Under the pieces are notes generated by a model that was given only the letters and a program-made list of their open reading frames with translations, was not told the origin of the DNA and did not search any database. Below are positions 24,405 to 33,243 of a stretch of DNA of 64,000 nucleotides, one piece after another (position 1 is the first letter of the stretch; the number at the start of each line of letters is the position of its first letter). Source of the DNA: Paenibacillus senegalimassiliensis (GTDB lineage Bacteria > Bacillota > Bacilli > Paenibacillales > Paenibacillaceae); assembly GCF_001486585.1 (NCBI RefSeq), contig NZ_LN909045.1, positions 605,368 through 669,367 on the forward strand. The letters run 5' to 3'. Made by a program: the position numbers and the translations under genes.

Positions 24405-25898
24405 ATGATTCAATGGGGAGACAGCGATATGTTCACTCACATGTTAGCTGTTGGACCAACTCGTTGTGGGAAAACAGCGACATTACTCAAACCGATGATT
24501 TATCAGTTGCTACTCCTGAAAAAGAAGGGAGTCCCATTGGGGCTTTCTGTTGTGGAGCCTAAAGGTGATGTGGCTGCTATGGTAAATGAAATGTGCGGTG
24601 AAATGGATATACCGTGTGTCCATGTTGATCCGACTACCAGTAATAGCGCTCGGTTTCCAGTTATGAAGGGAGACGAGGATGATGTAGCTGAAGCCACGGT
24701 TACTGTCCTAAAATCCATGTTCGGGAAACAGGAGGCCTTTTTTGCTACGGTCCAGGAGCTTGCTGGACGGAATATCACCAAGCTTTTAAAACGTCTTTAC
24801 TTGGATGATGTTAACCTGGGCGATGTCCTCCGAACCATGCGAGACCAACGAACATTAGAAGATAAGGTGCAAGAATTACGATTTAAGGAAGGCGAATCTG
24901 ATCTGGTTCAGTTCTTTCAATCCGAACTGCTTGGAGCGCAGAAGGAAAAATATCAGCAATTTGTTATCGGTCTTCGCGCCCAGCTTGAGAACTTAACTTC
25001 TAATCGACATCTGGAGCCAATCCTAACAGGACAGTCCGATTTCGACATGGACAAGCATTTTGCATCTGGTGGGGTATTGGCCGTAAATACAGCCATGGGT
25101 AAACTTCGTAAGGCTGGGGATGCCTTTGGACAGTTTGTCGTTATGCACTTGCAAAGTGGAACCTTTCGCAGACCGGGAACTGAAAGGACGCGCGTACCTC
25201 ATTTTATGATCGTGGATGAGTATTCCCGGTACATTAATCCTGACGTGGAGTTGTTCTTATCCATTGCAGCGGAATATAAAACGGCGGGAATCTTTGCAAT
25301 ACAATCCCTTGGCCAACTTGAAGTTGAATCAGGCAAAATCAATGCCAAGGCTATGAAGCAGTCGATTTTGACGAGCTGCCGTAACAAAATTGCTTTTGGT
25401 GGACTGTCTTATCAGGATGCGTTGGAATTTAGCCGGGAGTTTGGTAAAAAGCAAATTATCAGTAGACAAAGCACGTTTAAACAGCAATTATTGCTCCCTA
25501 ACTTTTTACCGGAGAACTACCGGGATACAGAAAAGGAAGAAGACCGTATTTTCTATACTCAGATGATGGATGGACTTCCAAAATTCCATTACGTAGCGAA
25601 GCTTCTGGACGATGGTACTCCACTGCCACCAAAAATAGGTAAAGGTTCATTTGTTCCGCGAGACTGGAAAGAGCGGCGGGAATGGGAAATGAAGCGGCGA
25701 TGGTGGAAAGGATTTACTACTGTGATCAAGGGGCGAGGAGCTAAACCCATACAGGGAAATTTGGCATTAGATGAGCAGCTCGATGTGGAACTGACTACAT
25801 CTCGTTTGAAATTCATATCTGAATCAATTGAACCAAATGTGGAAGAAGACGATTTTGAACCCGTAACGACAGAAACAGAAGAAGATCCATTTGAGTAA
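24405..25898 (+). CDS. VirD4/TraG-like coupling ATPase without membrane segment
   Basis: The protein has 497 residues. Walker A is VGPTRCGKTAT (16-26) and Walker B is FMIVDEYSRY (about 268-277); SLGQLE after it fits the TraG/VirD4 family. Such ATPases recruit and pump DNA during conjugation, or act as plasmid motor proteins. It lacks the usual N-terminal membrane helices, which may be provided by the 23.9 kb protein. No VirB-type secretion genes are in the window. The acidic C-terminal tail may bind partners. GTGAGAG precedes the ATG. Confidence 0.8.
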   Translation: MIQWGDSDMFTHMLAVGPTRCGKTATLLKPMIYQLLLLKKKGVPLGLSVVEPKGDVAAMVNEMCGEMDIPCVHVDPTTSNSARFPVMKGDEDDVAEATVTVLKSMFGKQEAFFATVQELAGRNITKLLKRLYLDDVNLGDVLRTMRDQRTLEDKVQELRFKEGESDLVQFFQSELLGAQKEKYQQFVIGLRAQLENLTSNRHLEPILTGQSDFDMDKHFASGGVLAVNTAMGKLRKAGDAFGQFVVMHLQSGTFRRPGTERTRVPHFMIVDEYSRYINPDVELFLSIAAEYKTAGIFAIQSLGQLEVESGKINAKAMKQSILTSCRNKIAFGGLSYQDALEFSREFGKKQIISRQSTFKQQLLLPNFLPENYRDTEKEEDRIFYTQMMDGLPKFHYVAKLLDDGTPLPPKIGKGSFVPRDWKERREWEMKRRWWKGFTTVIKGRGAKPIQGNLALDEQLDVELTTSRLKFISESIEPNVEEDDFEPVTTETEEDPFE

Positions 25899-25901
25899 CA
25901 T

Positions 25902-25932
25902 CCTCATCGCATAATCAGCGTTGAGGCTTTTT
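25902..25932 (+). terminator. Intrinsic terminator ahead of the S1-domain gene
   Basis: CCTCATCGC pairs with GCGTTGAGG and five U follow. The next ATG is 37 bases downstream, preceded by TGGAGG. Confidence 0.7.
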
Positions 25933-25968
25933 CATATATCAAAAAACAAATTTATGGAGGTTACGAAC

Positions 25969-26787
25969 ATGAGTGAAGAGTTGAAAAGAGTGTTGATCGA
26001 AGGGTATAACGAGGACAAATTGGAACAAAGCAGCTATGACGAAGGCTGGGCACAAATTTATAGTGCACGTCAGAACGATCTTGTATTGCAAGCTAAACTA
26101 ATTGGCCTTGAACCAAAGCTGAACAAGCTGTGTGGCGTGGTTTTGGTTGGTGGGGTGAGAGGATACATTCCGCAGGAATTTTCTGGTGCAAAGGATGCCC
26201 ATGAGTTTCGGCGTCTTCTCGGAGAACCAGTCGCCTTCAAAATTTTAAGCTATGATCGTGACGGGGATACTTTTATCGCATCTCGCCAAGCAGCCCTGGA
26301 ACATATGGAAGGCTTAACGTGGAAATGGCTGGAACAGGATGCAGTGATTACGGCGGTAGCGCGTAATGTTACACCAAAAGTATTGGTATTAGATATTGGC
26401 GGTATCACCGTAGAAATGCCTGTTCAAGAGTATGGATATGGGTGGATTGATGATCTTCGCGAGGAAGTAAGTGCCGGCGATCACCTCAGAGTTAAAGTGA
26501 TGGAGCTGGATAAAGAGAACAAAGTGGTCACGGTCAGTAAGAAAGCGGCAGAAAAAAGTCCTTGGCCAGATTGCACGAAGCGCTATGTAGCCAAAGGAAC
26601 CTACGAAGGCAAGGTATCCGGTGTAATGGAGTACGGCATTTTCGTTAATCTGGAATGTGGGGTGGATGCACTCGTTCCTCATATCAGGTTCGGAAAAGTA
26701 AAGCGGGGGGATACCGTCTATATTCGGATTCGCGGGGTTGATGCAAAACAAGAGCGGATTTATGGACGAATTATTCCTAAAAAATAA
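25969..26787 (+). CDS. Protein with repeated S1-like RNA-binding domains
   Basis: The protein has 272 residues from ATG 25969 (TGGAGG eight bases upstream). The last 70 residues read as an S1 domain (GKVSGVMEYGIFVNLECGVDALVPH). Two earlier stretches (LCGVVLVGGVRGYIPQEF and the region around 130-190) look like further S1-type barrels, as in ribosomal protein S1 or YabR-type proteins. S1 domains bind single-stranded RNA. In an element rich in structured leaders it could be a regulator of translation or antitermination, but this is speculation. Confidence 0.75.
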   Translation: MSEELKRVLIEGYNEDKLEQSSYDEGWAQIYSARQNDLVLQAKLIGLEPKLNKLCGVVLVGGVRGYIPQEFSGAKDAHEFRRLLGEPVAFKILSYDRDGDTFIASRQAALEHMEGLTWKWLEQDAVITAVARNVTPKVLVLDIGGITVEMPVQEYGYGWIDDLREEVSAGDHLRVKVMELDKENKVVTVSKKAAEKSPWPDCTKRYVAKGTYEGKVSGVMEYGIFVNLECGVDALVPHIRFGKVKRGDTVYIRIRGVDAKQERIYGRIIPKK

Positions 26788-26788
26788 A

Positions 26789-26812
26789 AGGGGCGGTTAT
26801 CGCCTCTTTCTT
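26789..26812 (+). terminator. Weak intrinsic terminator after the S1-domain gene
   Basis: GGGGCG pairs with CGCCTC around GTTAT, and TTTCTT follows. The next ATG is 26 bases away, after AAAGGAG. Confidence 0.55.
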
Positions 26813-26837
26813 ACTTTAATTAAGAAAGGAGCTTGAT

Positions 26838-27509
26838 ATGAAAACATCACCATTTTCAGTAGATTATGAATGGACGTTTAAACCTGCTTCATTCCAGGAA
26901 AAGCTTGTGCCGGGATATGCTCCATTAAGGGCGGCAACAGAAGCAGATGGGCTGAGGTCTCTAGGACTCATAGGCTGCATTGGGAGTGTTCAAATGGGGC
27001 GTCTATTCCAGTGGAAGAGACATCAGATTCGGCGGATGCTGGATGAGAAGAAGCTTATTCAGCATCTTCTTCTCAAGAACAAAAATACGATTCCAATCTA
27101 TACAATTGGGCCACGAGCAGCACAATTACTCAACTTAGAATGGTCACATGAGTTCTGGAGAACATGGCCAATGGAGAGAATACTATCTAATTTGGTCTTT
27201 TTTCAATTTTGCAGCGCGATGCGTGATAAACAAAAGGCTTTTCAAATTCATTCAGCCCCCTTTCCCTTTACGGGGAGGGTGGAAATTGGAGAAGATTCCC
27301 GGAATGTTCTCGTGATACGTGGGGATAGCAGTCATTTGCCTTCAATGTTACGGCATTCGTCTCATCCTATTATTGCTATTGCAGAATCACTTGAAGCAGT
27401 CCAGCCTTTGAACGAACTTTTAAAGGATGCAAAACTGTTATTAGATACTGACCTAAAACAGGACTATCGTTTCTATCGGCAAATCAAAGGAGAATGGGTA
27501 AGTAAGTGA
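26838..27509 (+). CDS. Winged-helix, replication-relaxation-like protein (second copy type)
   Basis: The protein has 223 residues. Residues about 30-95 suggest a winged helix (GCIGSVQMGRLFQWKRHQ...RRMLDEKKLIQHL...IPIYTIGPRAAQLL), like the N-terminus of replication-relaxation proteins. The rest is unassigned. It lies directly upstream of the element's recA with no terminator visible between them. The likely role is DNA binding in replication or transfer. The assignment is weaker than for the 22.8 kb gene. Confidence 0.5.
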   Translation: MKTSPFSVDYEWTFKPASFQEKLVPGYAPLRAATEADGLRSLGLIGCIGSVQMGRLFQWKRHQIRRMLDEKKLIQHLLLKNKNTIPIYTIGPRAAQLLNLEWSHEFWRTWPMERILSNLVFFQFCSAMRDKQKAFQIHSAPFPFTGRVEIGEDSRNVLVIRGDSSHLPSMLRHSSHPIIAIAESLEAVQPLNELLKDAKLLLDTDLKQDYRFYRQIKGEWVSK

Positions 27510-27538
27510 ATATTATGGGAATAAACTCCTAAGTTATA

Positions 27539-27590
27539 TTGAAACGCGAACATACGTGTGGTAAATTGTTCCTATGAGAACATACATTCG
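27539..27590 (+). promoter_or_regulatory. recA promoter with two LexA-like boxes
   Basis: -35 TTGAAA (27539-27544), a 17-base spacer and -10 TAAATT (27562-27567). Box 1, CGAACATACGTGTG (27547-27560), fills the spacer. Box 2, GAACATACATTC (27578-27589), lies downstream near the start of transcription. Both resemble the Bacillota GAAC-N4-GTTC operator with one or two mismatches. SOS induction is the expected behaviour. Confidence 0.6.
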
Positions 27591-27615
27591 CATCTATGGG
27601 AAGGAGTTTATGACT

Positions 27616-28659
27616 ATGGACAACAATCGGCAAATAGCACTAGAAAAGGCTTTGATAGAAATTGAGAAGTCTTTTGGAAAAGGTGCTGTTATGAAGTTAG
27701 GAGAAGCAGCTCATGTTCAAATTGAATCCGTTTCGAGTGGTAACTTAGCTCTTGATATAGCATTAGGTGTAGGAGGTTTTCCGAAGGGGCGAATCATTGA
27801 GATTTATGGGCCGGAATCCTCTGGTAAAACAACGGTGGCGCTTCACGCCATTGCTGAGGTTCAGAAGCTGGGGGGACAAGCTGCTTTTATTGATGCAGAA
27901 CATGCGCTTGATCCTCTCTATGCTAAGAACCTAGGCGTAAACATTGATGAATTATTGCTATCCCAGCCCGACACTGGAGAACAGGCACTTGAAATTGCAG
28001 ATGCCTTGGCACGAACCGGCGCGGTAGAAATTTTGGTCATTGACTCTGTAGCCGCCCTTGTTCCTAAAGCAGAGATTGAGGGAGAGATGGGAGATTCACA
28101 TGTGGGTTTGCAAGCTAGACTGATGTCCCAAGCTATGAGGAAATTATCTGGATCGCTAAGCAAGTCCAAAACTATAGCCATATTTATTAACCAGCTTCGG
28201 GAGAAGGTGGGCATATCCTTCGGGAATCCGGAAGTAACTCCTGGTGGTCGTGCTTTGAAGTTCTATTCCACAATTCGTTTGGATGTGCGGCGCGTGGAGA
28301 CGCTTAAGGCGGGAACTGAAGCAACAGGGAATAGAACACGAATAAAAGTTGTCAAAAATAAAGTTGCTCCACCGTTCAAACAAGTTGAGGTCGATATGAT
28401 GTTTGGGGAAGGAATCTCAAAAGAAGGCAGTATTATTGAGCTTGGTGTTGAGATGGGGATTGTTGATAAGAGTGGATCGTGGTATTCGTTTGATGGAGGA
28501 AAAATTGGCAAAGGAAGAGATAATGCAAAACAGTATTTAAAAGAACATTTTGAAATTGCATGGCAGATTGAAAAACGAATTCGTGAACTGAGTAACTCAT
28601 TAAAAATAAGTACATCCGAAGAATTGACTTCTTCAATGCAGCATGGTTTGGTAGGATAA
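27616..28659 (+). CDS. recA: RecA recombinase encoded by the element
   Basis: The protein has 347 residues from ATG 27616, nine bases after AAGGAG; an ATG at 27610 is too close to that site. RecA features are all visible: Walker A GPESSGKT (65-72), [34 protein letters not shown], and the L2 region [20 protein letters not shown]. RecA forms filaments on single-stranded DNA, drives strand exchange and triggers LexA self-cleavage. Its place among plasmid-type genes suggests a second copy beside the chromosomal one. The LexA-like boxes upstream fit self-regulation. A terminator follows at 28688. Confidence 0.93.
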   Translation: MDNNRQIALEKALIEIEKSFGKGAVMKLGEAAHVQIESVSSGNLALDIALGVGGFPKGRIIEIYGPESSGKTTVALHAIAEVQKLGGQAAFIDAEHALDPLYAKNLGVNIDELLLSQPDTGEQALEIADALARTGAVEILVIDSVAALVPKAEIEGEMGDSHVGLQARLMSQAMRKLSGSLSKSKTIAIFINQLREKVGISFGNPEVTPGGRALKFYSTIRLDVRRVETLKAGTEATGNRTRIKVVKNKVAPPFKQVEVDMMFGEGISKEGSIIELGVEMGIVDKSGSWYSFDGGKIGKGRDNAKQYLKEHFEIAWQIEKRIRELSNSLKISTSEELTSSMQHGLVG

Positions 28660-28687
28660 TAAAAATCGGACTCTATTTCATAAATAA

Positions 28688-28735
28688 AGGGGCGAGATCG
28701 GGCCATAATTATTGAATGCCTGCCTTGCCCTTTTT
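28688..28735 (+). terminator. Intrinsic terminator after recA
   Basis: AGGG-CGAG (one bulged G) pairs with CTTGCCCT, followed by five U. The stretch 28660-28967 holds no supported gene; a 72-codon TTG frame at 28712-28930 overlaps this terminator and lacks a ribosome binding site. Confidence 0.55.
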
Positions 28736-28967
28736 CTATATTTAGGTTTTTGGAGCAACTTACTAATTCCTATTCTTTATCAGTCCATCTATTTTCAAGA
28801 GTATGGCATATTTCTTCTATCCTTACTTAGTGTTAAAGTTGAAAAAAATGAAGGGAATACATTCTATTTGCTGAATATTGGATATATTCACATACTGATT
28901 TATACTGAAATAAAAGCAGATCAGTATTAACCTAATTAAAAAAGAATTTAATGGGGAGGGATATATT

Positions 28968-29447
28968 TTGATCTATACAGAAATATTTAATAGGTTGACT
29001 GGAATAAGTTGTCCTCTTTTTGGGGTGTCATGGAATCCACCAGAAAATCAGAGGAAAATTGCACAAAAAATCATCATTTTTCTTGAAGCAAGACGAATCT
29101 TATACTCTTCATATATGTTAGAAACGGTCCATCCAGTTATTAGTTCTGTGGTCGAAATAAAGAACTTTTTGACATCTGAACTTCCAAATATTAATGAAAA
29201 GTCTGAACTCGAAAGTTATGTCCGAGCAATGCGGAATTCTTGCAACCAATTTTTAAGTAAGTGCCATGATGATGATGACTTTAAGATTTACTCAGCTAAA
29301 CATGATAACATACATAATTGGATTTTTGTTTCAGCGATTGGCGAGATGCGAGGAATTTTCGGAATTATGATTGGACAAATTGCTTCTTCTTACGGAATTG
29401 ATGTTGAAGATAGTTTAGCAGAAATAATTCCTACCGTTAGAGCATAA
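28968..29447 (+). CDS. Unknown protein, cargo gene
   Basis: The protein has 159 residues and starts at TTG with GGGGAGGG upstream. It is mostly helical, with a semi-hydrophobic stretch near 120-140 (GEMRGIFGIMIGQIASS). No family can be named with certainty. It has low GC like the next gene and lies with it between recA and RNA copy 2, so the pair may be later cargo. Confidence 0.55.
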   Translation: MIYTEIFNRLTGISCPLFGVSWNPPENQRKIAQKIIIFLEARRILYSSYMLETVHPVISSVVEIKNFLTSELPNINEKSELESYVRAMRNSCNQFLSKCHDDDDFKIYSAKHDNIHNWIFVSAIGEMRGIFGIMIGQIASSYGIDVEDSLAEIIPTVRA

Positions 29448-29481
29448 ATTAGTAAATAATTTGTTAAAGGAGTCGATATAG

Positions 29482-30501
29482 ATGAATCGGAATCCTATAA
29501 CACATGATAACCACTATGTTCCTCAATTTTATTTAAAGAACTGGAGTGAAGATGGGAAAAATTTGAATGTGTACAATATACTAGTTTCTAATGGGAATGT
29601 TCCTTTGTGGAGTAAAAAAGCTATTAAACATCAAGCTTATTATAGGGATTTTTATACAAGAGATGTTGACGGTGACGAGAAAGATGATATTGAGCAATGG
29701 TTTAGTAATGAATTTGAGTCACCGGTAAAAGAAGTAATTGAAAAAGTGAAAACTAATAGTAGGTTACGAAAAATGGATTGGCAACACCTAATAAAATTTA
29801 TGGCGGCTCAGCAACTGAGAACACCTGCCAAATTGAATGAACTCTTAGCTAGGTGGCGGACGGAAATGCCATCCTTATTTCAAGGGGAACTAGAAAAAAT
29901 AATTGAAAAAATGGAGAAACCAGGGTTTATTCCACCCCAAATAAACTCCAATCTGGATACTAACCTATTTCCCATAAAAGTTAAACTTGAGGAGAAAAGT
30001 GGTGTTATTACTGTAAATTCTATTGTTGGGAAAAGTATGTATCTTTTCGGGCTGAAATATGTGCTTAAAAATACGATACATATATTAAACAATCACCAAT
30101 GGCATATTGTACATGCTCCAGATGAAATTGAGTGGCCAACTAGCGATGATCCTGTTATTTGTTTAAACTTTTATAATGAGAATAACTACAATTTTGAAGG
30201 AGGTTGGGGCAAAAAAAACGGTGAAATCATTTTCCCATTAACTCCAAAACATATCTTGTATACTCAGATTGGAAATAGTAATAGAAGATGCCAACTAGAT
30301 AATTCACACAAGTACGGGTTATTGTTACAGAAATTTATTATTGAACATGCGCATAGGTACATTTATGCTTACAAACCACTTAAAGAAATGCAAAAATTAC
30401 GCTCAAGAAAAGTAGATCCTGAGATTTATAAAAGAGAAAGAGAGGCTTTTAAAATTTGGCATACAGAGCAAACTAAATATGAAAAGGAAATTTTGGAGTG
30501 A
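29482..30501 (+). CDS. DUF4238 family protein
   Basis: The protein has 339 residues. The opening HDNHYVPQFYLKNWSEDG is the hallmark of DUF4238, and further matching segments include DFYTRDVDG and WPTSDDPVICLN. Members are scattered on mobile elements and in defence islands. A nuclease role has been suggested for similar His-rich starts but is not shown here. AAAGGAG precedes the ATG. It is AT-rich compared with the backbone. Confidence 0.8.
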   Translation: MNRNPITHDNHYVPQFYLKNWSEDGKNLNVYNILVSNGNVPLWSKKAIKHQAYYRDFYTRDVDGDEKDDIEQWFSNEFESPVKEVIEKVKTNSRLRKMDWQHLIKFMAAQQLRTPAKLNELLARWRTEMPSLFQGELEKIIEKMEKPGFIPPQINSNLDTNLFPIKVKLEEKSGVITVNSIVGKSMYLFGLKYVLKNTIHILNNHQWHIVHAPDEIEWPTSDDPVICLNFYNENNYNFEGGWGKKNGEIIFPLTPKHILYTQIGNSNRRCQLDNSHKYGLLLQKFIIEHAHRYIYAYKPLKEMQKLRSRKVDPEIYKREREAFKIWHTEQTKYEKEILE

Positions 30502-30560
30502 TTTGGAGGAATTATTAACTCATCATTTATAACAAACCTAATTGAAATATTCAAAAATAG

Positions 30561-30599
30561 GAACGTATGATTGCATATTTGAATTGAGAATGATATACT
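30561..30599 (+). promoter_or_regulatory. Promoter of repeated RNA, copy 2
   Basis: GAACGTATG (30561-30569), -35 TTGCAT (30571-30576), 17-base spacer, -10 TATACT (30594-30599) with extended TG. Confidence 0.7.
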
Positions 30600-30605
30600 A
30601 TTCTT

Positions 30606-30880
30606 GTAAATTTCATTATCTCTATCCTCCCGTTTGCTGGAGACAAGAGCCACCTGAACAGGTGATGTTGCAGTACCTCTCCTACAAAGCATTTAAGCTG
30701 AGGATAAAGTAGGATAAAGCAATAACCCGACATCTCCAGTGCTGAGAATGAGGGAAGAGGAGAACCGAAAGGCTCTGATAAAGCTTCATCCGCACGCTCA
30801 TGTGTACTTTTAATGTATTGATAATGTGAATTAAAGCCGATTTTTACATGGATTCGTCCGTGTAGAGATCGGCTTTTTTT
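30606..30880 (+). ncRNA. Structured RNA of the four-copy family, copy 2
   Basis: About 275 nt. It has the same order of helices as copy 1: CTCC/GGAG with loop ending GCT; hairpin CACCTGAACAGGTG; CCTAC/GTAGG (30681-30685/30709-30713) enclosing AGC/GCT and GAGGATAAA; CCC/GGG around TCTC/GAGA; and a GAAA tetraloop hairpin. The terminator at 30833-30880 uses AAGCCGAT/ATCGGCTT. A small gene starts 33 bases later. Confidence 0.75.
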
Positions 30881-30913
30881 ATTTTCTCAAAAAAATGAAA
30901 GGGTGATCTGAGT

Positions 30914-31222
30914 ATGTTTAGAAACTGGTTTAAGAAGAAGCAGCGAGGTTCATCAATACCGAGTAGTCAAACCACTTCCTATGAGGAAAAATGGCTTGAA
31001 CTTAAGCAAACATGGGAAAAGGCTCGAAATGAGCAAAGCTTATCCAAGCAACTTCTTATACAGCAAGAATCGGAAGCCTTTGAACGAGTAAGAGGGATGC
31101 TTGAAGAGGCTCTATCGCTATTGGATGATGCCTGTGTCGAAACAGATGGGATGCTCAAAGTGAGGCTACAGCAAATTTGGGGCGATCTGGACGAACTCGT
31201 AAAGAGCTACACACTAGAATAG
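30914..31222 (+). CDS. Small helical protein downstream of RNA copy 2
   Basis: The protein has 102 residues, beginning MFRNWFKKKQRG and continuing with a charged, probably coiled-coil helix bundle. AAAGGGTGAT precedes the ATG. The start resembles that of the 44.98 kb protein (MFKLFKKE), which also follows a copy of the repeated RNA. The two may be distant paralogues controlled the same way. Function unknown. Confidence 0.6.
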   Translation: MFRNWFKKKQRGSSIPSSQTTSYEEKWLELKQTWEKARNEQSLSKQLLIQQESEAFERVRGMLEEALSLLDDACVETDGMLKVRLQQIWGDLDELVKSYTLE

Positions 31223-31246
31223 TTAAAATGTGGATGAACGTTGATG

Positions 31247-31316
31247 AACGTTATTTCTCTTATTGAGAAAGGACGTTTTTTTAATTTACCTTTCTGCGCG
31301 GGTATAAATAGCGCAG
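31247..31316 (+). promoter_or_regulatory. Terminator plus second hairpin in the leader of the RecT-like gene
   Basis: AACG...TTTCTC pairs with GAGAAA...CGTT (31247-31276) and a run of seven U ends at 31282. A second hairpin, CTGCGC/GCGCAG (31294-31316), follows. The ATG of the next gene is at 31342 after GGAGG. Attenuation with a further leader structure is plausible. Confidence 0.55.
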
Positions 31317-31341
31317 CGTCATTAGACGATGGAGGTTGAAA

Positions 31342-32250
31342 ATGGACTTATCAATTATGGAAAAAGTAGTAGTTCAGGGTGATCTTTCCTCATTGAAACC
31401 CGAGGAGCGCCTTATTTACTACACCAAGGTTTGTGAAAGTGTTGGACTCAACCCTCTTACAAAGCCTTTTGATTATCTGAAATTGGATGGTAAGCTGGTG
31501 CTTTATGCTAAGCGAGATGCTACAGATCAGCTCCGCAAAATCCACAAAATCAGTATTACGATTACCAGCCGCGAACGCATTGGTGATGTTTACTGCGTGA
31601 CGGCTCGTGGGGAAACCACTGACCATCGAACCGATGAATCAATAGGAGCTGTTTCTTTGATGAAAGAGGAGAAGATTTGGGATGAGATGCGTGGACGGAA
31701 AGTATCCACAGGAAAGGTTTTACCCCTGACAGCAGATGAACTTGCTAATGCCGTTATGAAGGCTGAAACTAAAGCGAAGCGGCGGGTAACTCTTTCTCTC
31801 TCTGGATTAGGCATGATGGATGAAAGCGAGATTGAAACCATTGAAGATGCTGAACGGATTGAAGTGGGCGAACCGGCTCAATCAAGTAATCAAATTCAGA
31901 AAAAGCCTACTTCTGATAACAATGAATCCAAGGCTGAATCAAAGACTACTAACAACAAAGGTAAGAATAATTCAGATACTAAACCTTCAAACTCAATTCA
32001 AAAGAGTGAGGGAGAAATTTACAAAATGTTGGATATGGCAACGGGAACCTCTCCGGGTGGAGTAACATTTGCCAAGATGAAAGTGGTCAATTTAGCCACT
32101 GGAGAAGAATCAATTATGCTTGCCAATACAGAAGAGACGATTAATCAAGTTAATGCCATTTCAAACAATTCTCAATTTAAAATTGATTTTGAAATGAGCA
32201 ATGGCTTTAAAATTGTGAAATCAGTTCAGTTGGTAGGTGAAGCTGCATGA
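31342..32250 (+). CDS. RecT/Bet-like single-strand annealing protein candidate
   Basis: The protein has 302 residues. The start has the Bet/RecT-like phrase YYTKVCESVGLNPLTKPFDY (about 26-45). Around 142-157 lies KAETKAKRRVTLSLSGLG, typical of phage annealing proteins that need a helix before the core end. Residues about 175-225 form a Ser/Asn/Lys-rich linker, followed by a small C-terminal domain. Such proteins anneal complementary single strands during recombination. SSB, a CHC2 zinc-finger protein and a Cas4/RecB-like nuclease follow, a typical phage-style recombination set. Remote homology only, so moderate confidence. Confidence 0.6.
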   Translation: MDLSIMEKVVVQGDLSSLKPEERLIYYTKVCESVGLNPLTKPFDYLKLDGKLVLYAKRDATDQLRKIHKISITITSRERIGDVYCVTARGETTDHRTDESIGAVSLMKEEKIWDEMRGRKVSTGKVLPLTADELANAVMKAETKAKRRVTLSLSGLGMMDESEIETIEDAERIEVGEPAQSSNQIQKKPTSDNNESKAESKTTNNKGKNNSDTKPSNSIQKSEGEIYKMLDMATGTSPGGVTFAKMKVVNLATGEESIMLANTEETINQVNAISNNSQFKIDFEMSNGFKIVKSVQLVGEAA

Positions 32251-32576
32251 GTTTTCTGACAACCTTTACTGACGGGAATGCACTAATCTGTGTGTTCCCA
32301 TCTAGTAAACAAAACGGTGTCTATCTCGTGAAAGTAGAGCCACATTACAACGACTTGATTATTACTCATGACTGCCCTGCATGTCATTATGGACATAAGC
32401 AATGTAAGCATGTTCAGATGGCAGCGGAAGCTTACGAGCGTTGGCAGTGGTGGGAACCTAAAAAGCAGATTCATACCGTAACGCGTAAAATTGTTCTTTT
32501 ACCGGAGTGGGAGCAGATACAGCTTCCACCCAGCCAAGAAGAGCAATTGAGGGCAGTGATTGATCATGCTTCCTGA
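32247..32576 (+). CDS. Small zinc-finger protein (SWIM-like)
   Basis: The protein has 109 residues and overlaps the previous stop (ATGA). Residues about 45-60 carry DCPACHYGHKQCKHVQ, a CxxC...CxH cluster resembling a SWIM-type zinc finger, which binds DNA or proteins. The ends are unassigned. Its tight packing between the annealing protein and the CHC2 gene points to DNA processing. Confidence 0.65.
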   Translation: MSFLTTFTDGNALICVFPSSKQNGVYLVKVEPHYNDLIITHDCPACHYGHKQCKHVQMAAEAYERWQWWEPKKQIHTVTRKIVLLPEWEQIQLPPSQEEQLRAVIDHAS

Positions 32577-33243
32577 CATTCTGGACGTTGCAGATCAGAA
32601 CGGACTAATTATTAATTCTTTCTCTAAATCGAGAGAGGAAGTTCTCTGTAAATGTCCATTTTGCCATGAAGATTCTAAGCCGGGAAAAAAGCGAAGATAC
32701 TACCTTTCTCTTAATACCAAAGACCAGGTATTTAAATGCTGGTTTTGTGGGGAGAGCGGGGGCGTCCTTCGCTTTATTTCTCTTTTGGAAGGAGTTCCAG
32801 AGGAGCAAGTCCGGCAAAGATATCGTAAGCGTAAAGTTGTACATCCTGCTGAACGTCTCAGCCGAAATCAGCGTAAGTGGTTGAGGCAACACATCGGGGG
32901 GACAGAGCCTAACTGGAAACAGATGCGAGAAAGAGATTTTGCCTATTACAAGCGATCTTTAGATCTCCTCTGGCAACAGTGGAATGAGTTTCTGGAGATT
33001 GAGAGGCAAGGTGCTTATCTCTGGCTAATCATTGGAATAAAGAACTGTAAATATCAGAAATACATTGAGCGCATTCGGCATAGGGAGAGAGAAATTGAGG
33101 TTCCTCTACTGGAAGACTTACTCCAAATCTATTCGTGCGCAGTACGTCCTAAGTGGACGGAAGATGCGGAAAGATTTGTTTGTAATTTAAAAACTGTAAG
33201 TCCTGAACCCGAAAAGGCAGGCGTGAAGACGGAGGATAACTGA
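32566..33243 (+). CDS. CHC2 zinc-finger protein, primase-like N-terminus
   Basis: The protein has 225 residues from ATG 32566. Residues about 20-65 form a DnaG-type CHC2 zinc finger (CKCPFCHED, then [16 protein letters not shown]). No TOPRIM primase core follows; the rest is basic and helical. It may be a primase fragment, a primase accessory subunit or a DNA-binding regulator. It overlaps SSB by one base, indicating a replication-linked operon. Confidence 0.75.
   Translation: MLPDILDVADQNGLIINSFSKSREEVLCKCPFCHEDSKPGKKRRYYLSLNTKDQVFKCWFCGESGGVLRFISLLEGVPEEQVRQRYRKRKVVHPAERLSRNQRKWLRQHIGGTEPNWKQMRERDFAYYKRSLDLLWQQWNEFLEIERQGAYLWLIIGIKNCKYQKYIERIRHREREIEVPLLEDLLQIYSCAVRPKWTEDAERFVCNLKTVSPEPEKAGVKTEDN

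Noticed and set aside
28712..28930. 72-codon TTG frame after recA
   Set aside because: It overlaps the recA terminator, lacks a ribosome binding site and has low-complexity hydrophobic composition typical of chance frames in AT-rich DNA.
31820..32065. Alternative frame inside the RecT-like gene and similar long shadows in GC-rich tad genes (for example 56848-57156)
   Set aside because: These lie in other frames of well-supported genes and have no ribosome binding sites or recognisable domains.
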